Translations under genes and position numbers: made by a program
Assembly (NCBI GenBank): GCA_016294035.1
Contig: JAEDCT010000041.1
Span: 1 to 10,058, forward strand
Direction of reading: 5' to 3'
Length of the DNA stretch: 10,058 nucleotides
DNA from: Treponema sp.
Lineage (GTDB): Bacteria > Spirochaetota > Spirochaetia > Treponematales > Treponemataceae
Shown: positions 1 to 6,151 of the stretch, one piece after another
Layout: each line of letters starts with the position of its first letter
Numbering within the stretch: position 1 is the first letter of the stretch
The notes under the pieces: model-generated
Told to the model about the DNA's origin: nothing
What the model saw: only the letters and a program-made list of their open reading frames with translations
The model's database searches: none

Positions 1-56
1 TAATTCTTAATTCTTAATTCATAATTCATAATTCATAATTCATAATTCATAATTCT
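1..56. repeat. Heptamer tandem repeat, 8 copies of TAATTCW
   Basis: Eight head-to-tail copies of a 7-bp unit: copies 1, 2 and 8 are TAATTCT and copies 3-7 are TAATTCA. The array begins at the window edge, so it may be longer. It is intergenic, about 200 bp upstream of the lipocalin start. Period 7 is not a multiple of 3 and stop codons are frequent, so it is not coding. Short arrays like this often change copy number by slipped-strand replication. Confidence 0.93.
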
Positions 57-131
57 GGTGGGGGCGTTTGCGTTCCTGGAGGGGCACGGTGCAGCGCACT
101 GAGGCGAAGAGCCGAACCCCGGAAGGACGTT
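57..131. other. GC-rich intergenic block, possible dispersed repeat element
   Basis: The base composition jumps here: the block is rich in G and C, while the flanks (heptamer array, lipocalin leader) are AT-rich. It holds a small hairpin, GTGC (89-92), loop AGC, GCAC (96-99), and the word AAGGACGT (123-130). The GC-rich repeat at the right edge carries a similar hairpin and the complementary word ACGTCCTT (9960-9967). It could be a diverged copy of the same intergenic repeat family. No convincing gene or RNA family was recognised. Confidence 0.45.
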
Positions 132-197
132 TCTGGAAATGCTCAAACCATAAAAACTATTTATTGATGAGGGACTGATGACTTTTGTGATTGCTTT

Positions 198-224
198 TTG
201 ACCCAGACGGAATTAACTTAGATT
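198..224 (+). promoter_or_regulatory. Weak candidate promoter for the lipocalin gene
   Basis: TTGACC (198-203) resembles a -35 box and TAGATT (219-224) a -10 box, but the 15-bp spacer is shorter than the preferred 16-18. Transcription would start about 25 bp upstream of the lipocalin ATG, leaving room for its Shine-Dalgarno sequence. This is pattern matching only. Confidence 0.25.
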
Positions 225-238
225 CAATGGGATTTTTC

Positions 239-245
239 AAGGAGG
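239..245 (+). promoter_or_regulatory. Shine-Dalgarno AAGGAGG fixing the lipocalin start
   Basis: A consensus AAGGAGG lies 8 nt before the ATG at 254. It selects that ATG over an in-frame TTG at 191, which would add 21 residues that do not resemble a lipocalin or a signal sequence. Confidence 0.9.
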
Positions 246-253
246 AATGTAAA

Positions 254-793
254 ATGAGAATTAGGGCATATCAGATTCTGGGATTTGTGATGCTGGCAAT
301 TATTCTGGGGGAGCTTTTTATCCGCTGTAAGTCCATGACCAGGAACATAAAACCTGTTTCAAATTTTGAAGTGGAGAAGTATCTTGGCAACTGGTATGAG
401 ATTGCGCGTTTTGATTTTATGTTTGAGAAAAACATGAGCAATGTTCGTGCAAATTATTCCATGAACAGGGACGGTACGGTTAATGTTGTGAATTCAGGAT
501 TTGATCTTTCGTCCAGCAAGATGAAAACAAAATTCGCAAAGATGAAATTTGCCGGAGACAAAGGCACTGGTGCACTTAAGGTTTCATTTTTCAGGCCAAT
601 TTACAGCGAGTACAATATTATTGCATTGGATTCACAATACAGGCATGCCATGGTTTGCGGTAACAGCTATGACCTTCTATGGATTTTAAGCAGGACTCCC
701 GCAATTTCTGATGATGTGAAAAGGGAATATCTGAGTCTTGCACAGGAACTTGGGTTCAACACTGACAAGCTTGTGTGGACAGTGCAAAACTAA
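254..793 (+). CDS. blc: Bacterial lipocalin (Blc type), membrane-anchored
   Basis: A 179-residue lipocalin of the bacterial Blc/apolipoprotein D type. The family forms an eight-stranded barrel that binds lipids or other hydrophobic ligands, usually at the outer membrane. The first structural motif is clear at residues 43-54 (YLGNWYEIARFD, with the invariant G-x-W at 45-47). The barrel continues through NIIALDSQYRHAMVCG (121-136) and LWILSRTP (142-149), and the tail (DKLVWTVQN) fits Blc well. Residues 7-23 form a hydrophobic segment. E. coli Blc is a lipoprotein, but here the only nearby cysteine (Cys25) follows F-I-R, so the lipobox is poor and the segment may instead be an uncleaved anchor. 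The start is set by the Shine-Dalgarno at 239-245. The gene is monocistronic and converges on ffh. The family is certain; the ligand and the anchoring are not. Confidence 0.93.
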   Translation: MRIRAYQILGFVMLAIILGELFIRCKSMTRNIKPVSNFEVEKYLGNWYEIARFDFMFEKNMSNVRANYSMNRDGTVNVVNSGFDLSSSKMKTKFAKMKFAGDKGTGALKVSFFRPIYSEYNIIALDSQYRHAMVCGNSYDLLWILSRTPAISDDVKREYLSLAQELGFNTDKLVWTVQN

Positions 794-851
794 ATATGCA
801 TCACAAAAGGAAGCATTAACTACGAAACAGGCGGAAGACCAGGGACACTAA

Positions 852-899
852 ACAAAAAAACTAAGTCCAATATCCAGATGGTGAATATCAAACTTAGTT
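852..899 (-). terminator. Rho-independent terminator after ffh
   Basis: Read on the minus strand, AACTAAGT (899-892) pairs perfectly with ACTTAGTT (866-859) across a 25-nt loop, and the right arm runs directly into a T-run (to 852). It lies 32 bp beyond the ffh stop. The stem is AT-rich and the loop long, so strength is uncertain. A second 8-bp pair, GCGGAAGA (831-838) with TCTTCCGC (899-906), encloses it and may extend the structure or act in the lipocalin direction. Confidence 0.65.
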
Positions 900-930
900 C
901 TTCCGCTGATATTTTAGAAATCACTGAAAT

Positions 931-2388
931 CTAGAATTTAAATCCCTTTGGCAAAGACATTCCACCGGGAAGTTTCATTCCGCTCAAATCCGGCATTCCG
1001 CCCATGGCTCCACCACCCATCTGTCCCATCATCTGGTTCATGAGCCTTGCCTGAGCACCACGGTTTCTTGTCAGTTTTTTCATTGTAAGCTTTGTCTTTT
1101 CAAACTGCTTGATAAGCTTATTGACTTCCTGAACACTTGTACCGCTTCCTTTTGCAATTCTTTTTCTACGGGCAGGTCCAATAATCAGGTGATTCATTCT
1201 TTCCTTGTATGTCATGCTCTGGATGATTGCCTTCTGATGCTTGATTCCTTCCTTTGACTGACCAAGCTGTTCTTCTGAAATGGCTCCAGCAAGACCCGGC
1301 ATCATATCCAGAATCTGCCTCATGCTTCCCATTTTTTCAACCTGCTCAAACTGTTCAAGCATATCCTGCAACGTAAATTCATTGCGCTGCATTTTTTTCT
1401 GCATCTTAAGGGCAGCTTCCTGATCAACAGTTTCCTGAGCCTTTTCAACAAGGGAAACAACGTCACCCATTCCAAGGATTCTGCTTGCAATTCTGTCCGG
1501 ATGGAATACTTCAAAATCCTCAGTTTTTTCACCAGTTCCAATAAAGAGAATTGGTTTCTGTGTGATTGACTTGAGGGAAAGTGCAGCACCGCCACGTGCA
1601 TCTGAGTCAAACTTAGTGAGAATGACTCCGGAAAGTCCAAGCTGTTCATCAAAACTCTTTGCAATATCAACTGCATTCTGACCTGTCATGGAATCTGCAA
1701 CAAGGATTGTCTCGACAGGATTCATTTCTTTCTTGACTGCAACAAGCTCTTCCATCATGTCGCCATCAATCTGAAGACGACCTGCGGTATCTATGATGAT
1801 TGTATCAAGCCCATTCTTCTTGGCGTAATCAAGACCACCCCTGGCAACCTGAAGGGCAAGCTTTGGGGATGCTTTTCCATCAGCCTTTTCAACTGCAGAA
1901 TCATCCTTATAAACAGGGACATCAATTTTCTGTCCAAGAACAACAAGCTGTTCCACAGCAGCAGGACGAACAAGGTCACATGCAACAAGCAAAGGACGTC
2001 TGCCTTCTTTCTTTAATCTTGCAGCAAGCTTGTGAGCCGCAGTTGTCTTACCTGCACCCTGAAGACCAAGGAACAGAATCACAGACTGAGTGTCTGGTCC
2101 CTTCAAGGCAAGATCTGTTTTCTGGTCACCCAGCATTGAAGTCAGCTTGTCATAGATTATCTTTACAAACTGCTGGCCCGGATCAACTGCACGAAGAACC
2201 TTCTCACCTTTTGCCTCTTCAATTGTTGAATTAACAAAACGGCGAACCACACGAAGATTTACGTCAGCCTCAAGGAGAGCCATCTTGATCTGCTCAACTG
2301 TCTCCTCGATGTTCTTTTCTGTGATTGTTGACTTTCCGCTAAGTGTCTTTACGATTCCGCTGAATGTTCCAGTTATTTTTTCTAGCAT
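931..2388 (-). CDS. ffh: Signal recognition particle protein Ffh
   Basis: A 485-residue SRP54-type GTPase. With 4.5S RNA it binds signal sequences on ribosomes and hands them to FtsY at the membrane. The N domain spans about residues 1-95. The G domain shows GLQGAGKTT (P-loop, 108-116), DLVRPAAVEQL (138-148), DTAGR (200-204), TKFD (258-261, followed by SDARGGAAL) and GTGE (284-287). The M domain starts near 325 and has the RNA-binding stretch ARRKRIAKGSG (406-416) followed by TSVQEVNKLIKQF, then a Met/Gly-rich tail. Length is normal. TKFDSD in place of the more usual TKLDGD is a conservative change. The ATG is 9 nt after the gpsA stop, and its ribosome site (AGGAA) overlaps that stop codon, so translation is probably coupled. 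It is the last gene of the PilZ-like/gpsA/ffh operon. The rpsP-rimM-trmD-rplS genes often found beside ffh are absent. Confidence 0.98.
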   Translation of the reverse strand: MLEKITGTFSGIVKTLSGKSTITEKNIEETVEQIKMALLEADVNLRVVRRFVNSTIEEAKGEKVLRAVDPGQQFVKIIYDKLTSMLGDQKTDLALKGPDTQSVILFLGLQGAGKTTAAHKLAARLKKEGRRPLLVACDLVRPAAVEQLVVLGQKIDVPVYKDDSAVEKADGKASPKLALQVARGGLDYAKKNGLDTIIIDTAGRLQIDGDMMEELVAVKKEMNPVETILVADSMTGQNAVDIAKSFDEQLGLSGVILTKFDSDARGGAALSLKSITQKPILFIGTGEKTEDFEVFHPDRIASRILGMGDVVSLVEKAQETVDQEAALKMQKKMQRNEFTLQDMLEQFEQVEKMGSMRQILDMMPGLAGAISEEQLGQSKEGIKHQKAIIQSMTYKERMNHLIIGPARRKRIAKGSGTSVQEVNKLIKQFEKTKLTMKKLTRNRGAQARLMNQMMGQMGGGAMGGMPDLSGMKLPGGMSLPKGFKF

Positions 2389-2397
2389 TGTATATTC

Positions 2398-3453
2398 CTA
2401 TCTTGTGATCAAAATTTCCTTGAGACATTCCTCTGCAGTTGATTCCTTGTTGAGAACCCTGTAAAGAATATCACAAATCGGAAGCTTGAGATTTTTCATT
2501 TCTGCAATCTTGTGTACATACTTGCAGGCAATTGCACCTTCCGGAAGATATCCGACCTTCTGGACATTTGCAATAATGTCATCAATATCCTTGAACTGAT
2601 CAAGCATGTTTGTCCTGATGATGTCCTGCCCAAACCTTCTGTTGCGACCATACTTTGACTTGCATGTAACATCAAGGTCCCCAACACCACTGATGGAAGT
2701 AAATGTCGCAGAATGTGTTGCACCCATGGCCATTCCAATTGTCTGGATTTCATTGAGTCCGGCAGCCATGAGAAGACTTTCAGTATTGTCTCCGAACAGC
2801 TCACTGTTTTCAGAAAGTGCATCCATTGCACCGTAAACAACGGCAATTACATTCTTAACGGCAGCACAAACCTGAACACCAATTGTATCAAAAGATGCAT
2901 AGGCCATAATTCCAGGAACCCTAAGAAGATCTCTCATTTTCACGGCATTCCTATGATGATTTGATGCAGAAATAAGTCCAGTTATCTTTCCCATGGCAAC
3001 TTCTTCAGCATGGCTTGGTCCAGCAATGTAGACAGTTGCATTCTTGTAGCATTCTGGAAGAACAGATTCCATGGTATCAAGAACAAAATGCGGAACTCCA
3101 TCTTCTGAAGGAACAAATCCTTTTGTGAGGGAACCTATGATTGTTGAACCATCCTGAATATTTGGAGCATTAACAAACTTTCTGATTGTTGGAGCCAGGA
3201 ACAAAGAAGGACTTCCAAGAATAATAAAATCCTTGCCTGCAGCTGCCTTCATGATATCCTGAGTAGCAGTCAGGGATTCATGAAGAACAAAACCTGGAAG
3301 AAACCTCTTGTTTTCATGAGCATTATTGATAGATTCAACAACGTCTTCTTCCAATGCCCACAACTCAACTTTATGTCCACCACGGGCAAGTGCAGCAGCC
3401 AGTGCAGTACCCCATGCACCAGCGCCAATAATTCCAACATTGTAACTTTCCAT
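2398..3453 (-). CDS. gpsA: Glycerol-3-phosphate dehydrogenase [NAD(P)+]
   Basis: A 351-residue GpsA, which reduces dihydroxyacetone phosphate to sn-glycerol-3-phosphate, the backbone precursor of phospholipids, in the cytosol. The N-terminal Rossmann fold begins with GIIGAGAWGTALA (GxGxxG at residues 10-15). Other family signatures are SLTKG (108-112), GPSHAEEV (145-152), AAVKNV with the expected catalytic Lys (Lys200) and GVGDLDVTC (256-264) followed by the Arg-Asn pair typical of the family. I chose the ATG at 3451-3453 because AAAAGGG (3462-3468) sits 8 nt upstream. A GTG at 3478-3480 would add nine atypical residues and lacks a ribosome site. The gene lies 30 nt downstream of the PilZ-like gene and 9 nt upstream of ffh, on the same strand, so the three are probably one transcript. 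Confidence 0.96.
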   Translation of the reverse strand: MESYNVGIIGAGAWGTALAAALARGGHKVELWALEEDVVESINNAHENKRFLPGFVLHESLTATQDIMKAAAGKDFIILGSPSLFLAPTIRKFVNAPNIQDGSTIIGSLTKGFVPSEDGVPHFVLDTMESVLPECYKNATVYIAGPSHAEEVAMGKITGLISASNHHRNAVKMRDLLRVPGIMAYASFDTIGVQVCAAVKNVIAVVYGAMDALSENSELFGDNTESLLMAAGLNEIQTIGMAMGATHSATFTSISGVGDLDVTCKSKYGRNRRFGQDIIRTNMLDQFKDIDDIIANVQKVGYLPEGAIACKYVHKIAEMKNLKLPICDILYRVLNKESTAEECLKEILITR

Positions 3454-3461
3454 TTTCATTA

Positions 3462-3468
3462 CCCTTTT
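3462..3468 (-). promoter_or_regulatory. Ribosome binding site deciding the gpsA start
   Basis: AAAAGGG on the minus strand lies 8 nt before the ATG at 3453. It is only 2 nt from the in-frame ATG at 3459, which is too close, and it lies inside the longer GTG-initiated frame. It therefore favours the 351-residue form. Confidence 0.7.
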
Positions 3469-3483
3469 GCAGAATTCCACGTA

Positions 3484-4347
3484 TCAGAATTCTTCTTTAT
3501 TTTCTTCAATCAATTTGCGTCTAGTTGTCTCAAAGAGTTTCTTCAAGAGGTTATCACAATTTTCATGAAGAATCGAATATAGCTTAGGCAGGAGGTTTGC
3601 CTGATTTCTTGAATCAAGCCCCTGATGCCCCATTTTGTCCACAAACATGAAGATATTCAGAATTCCATCTTTAACCGGACGTGACATGTATAGAACGGCA
3701 TCCGTCCTGATGAATGTTCCCTTAACACCCAGCACAATCTCACACACCTTCTCATACAGCTTGGTGTCGCATTCATTTTCCTGAAGTGTGATTGAAAAAT
3801 GAGTCATGCTGATATCATTGACCTTTCCGGTAATTCTTCCATGCTTTGTAGTAATTGTATAATTGCAGTCTCCATCACAAATGGCACGAACGCTCATTCG
3901 GCGACCCCTGGCCTGATTTGCAAAAAGAACCTTTTCTATGAGAGCAAAATTGTTTCTCTTCTGATACTCAAGCTGAATGCAGCCGCACTGTAATCCCATG
4001 TCAAAGAGAAAACGCCTTTCCAGCGCATGACGTTCTGCATCAGTCTTTCTTTTATTGTAGATTACTCCAAGCCTTGCCTTGTCACCATACTTTTTCTGCA
4101 TTCTGAAGATAATCTTTTCCCAGTTAACACCATGAATCACGGTATCTATGCAGAAAAACACAATTGAATCCTTGAAAACAGAAAGAATCACGTCAACTTT
4201 GTATTCAACCGGAAGAGTCTTGTCATTGCACACGAAATAACACTCATAGCCCAGTTCAAGATATTCCTCAAGGTATGACTCAGGAATAAGAGAAAAATCC
4301 GGAGCAATAAAAAATGTCTTTCTTCCTATTAAAATTTCTTCAACCAT
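3484..4347 (-). CDS. Probable PilZ-domain protein (cyclic-di-GMP responsive)
   Basis: A 287-residue cytosolic protein with no signal peptide. The N-terminal half (about 1-135) alternates short hydrophobic strands with helices, for example DSIVFFCID and ARLGVIYNKR, and may be a degenerate receiver-like or PilZ-partner domain. Residues 148-235 look like a PilZ domain: RMSVR (150-154) fits the RxxxR motif that grips cyclic-di-GMP, and about 23 residues later NDISMTH (177-183) fits the D/NxSxxG motif except that His183 replaces the last Gly. The C-terminus is helical and charged. Family knowledge: PilZ proteins relay cyclic-di-GMP to motility, surface or secretion functions. The start is an ATG with a weak GGGAA ribosome site about 8 nt upstream. 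It is the first gene of an operon with gpsA and ffh. The PilZ call rests on two short motifs; the target is unknown. Confidence 0.55.
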   Translation of the reverse strand: MVEEILIGRKTFFIAPDFSLIPESYLEEYLELGYECYFVCNDKTLPVEYKVDVILSVFKDSIVFFCIDTVIHGVNWEKIIFRMQKKYGDKARLGVIYNKRKTDAERHALERRFLFDMGLQCGCIQLEYQKRNNFALIEKVLFANQARGRRMSVRAICDGDCNYTITTKHGRITGKVNDISMTHFSITLQENECDTKLYEKVCEIVLGVKGTFIRTDAVLYMSRPVKDGILNIFMFVDKMGHQGLDSRNQANLLPKLYSILHENCDNLLKKLFETTRRKLIEENKEEF

Positions 4348-4381
4348 ACAAGTTATTCCCGCATAAAATGCAACAACAGTA

Positions 4382-4390
4382 ATTTTACCA
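4382..4390 (-). promoter_or_regulatory. Candidate extended -10 promoter for the PilZ/gpsA/ffh operon
   Basis: On the minus strand TGGTAAAAT (4390-4382) is an extended -10 element (TGn plus TAAAAT, one mismatch to TATAAT), 35 bp upstream of the PilZ-like ATG. No good -35 box is visible, which is normal for extended -10 promoters. Further upstream (4418-4446) is a tandem GTTTTTGAA pair (4423-4431, 4432-4440) flanked by CTTTA and TAAAG. Confidence 0.4.
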
Positions 4391-4456
4391 CAGAAAAGAA
4401 AGATATTCCATCTAAAACTTTAGTTTTTGAAGTTTTTGAAGTAAAGACTTCCAGGA

Positions 4457-4484
4457 CAAAAAAAAGCATCCCGCAAAGGGATGC
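4457..4484 (-). terminator. Rho-independent terminator after ndk
   Basis: On the minus strand GCATCCC (4484-4478) pairs perfectly with GGGATGC (4472-4466) around a 5-nt loop, followed at once by eight T residues (4465-4458) and a G. It starts 21 nt after the ndk stop and separates the ndk unit from the next operon. It is a textbook intrinsic terminator. Confidence 0.95.
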
Positions 4485-4505
4485 ATGCAAAGCCTTATGA
4501 CAGGT

Positions 4506-4952
4506 CTAGTACCAGGAAGCTGAATTGTCTTCCCAGTCAATAATTTCTTCTGGCTTGAAGAAAAGGTTGATTTCACGGTCTGCACTTTCATCGCTGTCAC
4601 TTGCATGAATAATGTTCATGTTTGTATGCATTGCAAAGTCTCCGCGAATTGTTCCAGGCTGAGCCTCTGTTACCTTGGTTGCTCCAACAAGCTTTCTGAC
4701 GATAGTAACACAATCATCACCCTGCCAAACCATAGCCACTACAGGAGCACTTGTAATGTAGTCAACAAGTTCACCGAAGAAAGGCTTTTCCTTGTGTTCT
4801 GCATAGTGTTTTCCTGCAAGTTCCCTTGAAATATTCATCATCTTGAGGCCAACAAGCTTGAGTCCTTTTTTTTCAAGACGGCTGATTACTTCACCTACAA
4901 GCCTGCGGTTCAAGACTCCAGGCTTTAACATTGTATAACATCTGTTTCCCAT
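4506..4952 (-). CDS. ndk: Nucleoside diphosphate kinase
   Basis: A 148-residue NDP kinase, which moves the gamma phosphate from ATP to other (d)NDPs through a phosphohistidine and so balances nucleotide pools. It opens with the family's MLKPGV segment (8-13). It also has YAEHKEKPFFGELVDYITS (50-68), PGTIRGDF (99-106) and the active-site run NIIHASDSDESADREI, whose catalytic His is residue 116. Ala117 replaces the commoner Gly of HGSDS. Length is normal. The ATG has no Shine-Dalgarno sequence; the next in-frame ATG (codon 8) would remove the first beta strand, so 4952 is kept. The gene lies 50 bp downstream of a lipoprotein gene on the same strand but may have its own promoter that gives a leaderless mRNA. 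A strong terminator follows. Confidence 0.97.
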   Translation of the reverse strand: MGNRCYTMLKPGVLNRRLVGEVISRLEKKGLKLVGLKMMNISRELAGKHYAEHKEKPFFGELVDYITSAPVVAMVWQGDDCVTIVRKLVGATKVTEAQPGTIRGDFAMHTNMNIIHASDSDESADREINLFFKPEEIIDWEDNSASWY

Positions 4953-4958
4953 GGGAAA
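4945..4958. repeat. 14-bp perfect palindrome centred on the ndk start codon
   Basis: TTTCCCATGGGAAA is its own reverse complement, and the ndk ATG sits at its middle. It occupies the site where a Shine-Dalgarno would normally be and abuts the candidate -10 box. It could be a repressor operator, a small start-codon hairpin in the mRNA, or chance. Confidence 0.55.
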
Positions 4959-4987
4959 AATCTAGCAGATTATCGTTATTTTTTCAA
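4959..4987 (-). promoter_or_regulatory. Candidate promoter for leaderless ndk transcript
   Basis: On the minus strand TTGAAA (4987-4982) and TAGATT (4964-4959) are separated by exactly 17 bp. Six bases then lead to the ATG, which places the expected +1 at or within a base or two of the start codon. The absence of any Shine-Dalgarno is consistent with this. An alternative -10, GATAAT, lies slightly upstream with a worse -35. Cotranscription from the lipoprotein gene is also possible. Confidence 0.45.
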
Positions 4988-5002
4988 TTAACAGGTCATA
5001 AT

Positions 5003-5992
5003 CTACTTGCCGGAGTTTATTGCAGAACCGTTTTCCCTGAGCTGCTTTTCAAGCCTGGACTCACTTTTCTTGTCTGATTCAATTCTTGCTTTTTCTTTCA
5101 AGACATCAGCAGTGGGATTTGTTTTTGCAATCTCATTGATAATTGAAAGAGCCTTATCATATTCACCTTCTGCATGGTAGAGAATTGCGGCATTGTATCC
5201 GGCTTCCATGAGTCCCTCTTCCTTGTAAACTGATTCAAACAAAGATCTTGAGGCTGCAATGTCACGGCTTTTTGCAAGCTTATCTGCAGTTGCCATTCTC
5301 TCATTCTTTGTCTTGTCCTTGAGCAATGTCATGACAACTGTCTCTTCATAAGGCTGGATTTTTCTTGCAATGTCACTGGCAAAATTGTCCAGGTCACTTC
5401 TTATAATTGACAATGCTGAAGGAAGTCTTGTTTCTGAATCATAAGTTGATGACTCACATGAAATTCTTTTTGTATCGTAATACATAACACGACTTGTCTT
5501 TGCGTCAACAATTTCATAGGTCAATGAGCAGGAAACCTCTTTTGTATACACATATTCAACCACATACTCATCATTACCAATTTCTCTTCTGCAGGCCTTG
5601 GAATCAATGTCAGCATTATATGAAGAAAGTTTTCCAGTAATGTAAATATCACAAGGAACACCAGTATTTCCTTTCAGTTTCTCGGATACTGCAGTTGACG
5701 AAACAAGATCATAGTAACCGCCCTTTGCAACAGCTCCAGTAAGCTCACTGGTAACATAATTGCAGATATCCTTCTGGTCAGAGTCACGGATATCAGTCGT
5801 AAAAAACATAATGATGTTGACGGTCTTTGAATTTTCAAATGAATCGGAATAGATAAACGGAAGCACGGAAACCGAAGATGCTCCATTCAGATCCAGTTCA
5901 GCCGGACGCTGAAATTCAACAGGAATTGTTGTTGCACAAGACAGAAACAGGAATGTTAGTCCCGCAATAAAAGCTGATAATTTTTTACTCAT
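5003..5992 (-). CDS. Exported TPR-containing lipoprotein, function unknown
   Basis: A 329-residue lipoprotein. MSKK is followed by a hydrophobic stretch (5-17) and the lipobox LFLSC, giving lipidated Cys19. The mature part starts with a beta-rich domain (about 35-215) with segments such as SVSVLPF (40-46), DIYITGKLSSYN (115-126) and SLTYEIVDAKTSRVMYYD (156-173). The C-terminal part (about 245-305) is a TPR-like helical pair, with AGYNAAILYHAEGEYDKAL (264-282) typical of a TPR. The tail is charged and probably coiled. The order of parts recalls envelope lipoproteins of the DUF6340 or CsgG/LpoB-like kind, but I cannot assign the family by eye. The ATG has GGAG 9 nt upstream. It is divergent from the H1-like gene and lies 50 bp upstream of ndk. 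A role in envelope assembly is a guess. Confidence 0.85.
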   Translation of the reverse strand: MSKKLSAFIAGLTFLFLSCATTIPVEFQRPAELDLNGASSVSVLPFIYSDSFENSKTVNIIMFFTTDIRDSDQKDICNYVTSELTGAVAKGGYYDLVSSTAVSEKLKGNTGVPCDIYITGKLSSYNADIDSKACRREIGNDEYVVEYVYTKEVSCSLTYEIVDAKTSRVMYYDTKRISCESSTYDSETRLPSALSIIRSDLDNFASDIARKIQPYEETVVMTLLKDKTKNERMATADKLAKSRDIAASRSLFESVYKEEGLMEAGYNAAILYHAEGEYDKALSIINEIAKTNPTADVLKEKARIESDKKSESRLEKQLRENGSAINSGK

Positions 5993-6116
5993 GATTTTTC
6001 TCCAGTTTAAAAATGATATTTCGAAAGGTTATTTACCCACCGCTAATTAAAACAGTATTTTATAATAATAACAACATTTTAATAGAAAGCAAACTTGATT
6101 TACCCAAAAACTCAAA

Positions 6117-6145
6117 TTGATTATTTTAACAATTCAAAATAGAAT
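6117..6145 (+). promoter_or_regulatory. Candidate promoter for a leaderless H1-like gene transcript
   Basis: TTGATT (6117-6122) and TAGAAT (6140-6145) are separated by exactly 17 bp, and TAGAAT matches TATAAT at five of six positions. Only six bases separate it from the ATG at 6152, so +1 should fall at the start codon. The box itself contains an in-frame TAG (6140-6142), so no upstream start is possible. Spacing is identical to that at ndk. Confidence 0.55.
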
Positions 6146-6151
6146 GACCCT

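Noticed and set aside
191..253. TTG-initiated extension of the lipocalin by 21 residues
   Set aside because: A consensus AAGGAGG sits 8 nt before the ATG at 254, and the extension has no family or signal-peptide character.
1800..2234. Plus-strand 144-residue open frame inside ffh
   Set aside because: It is a Gln/His-rich shadow of the ffh coding sequence, with no ribosome site or domain.
3454..3480. GTG start for gpsA at 3480 and ATG at 3459
   Set aside because: Neither has a properly spaced ribosome site; the ATG at 3453 does, and it starts just before the Rossmann fold as in the family.
931..4347. 4.5S/SRP RNA near ffh
   Set aside because: The intergenic spaces are 9 and 30 bp and the flanks show no GGAA-tetraloop helix typical of SRP RNA.
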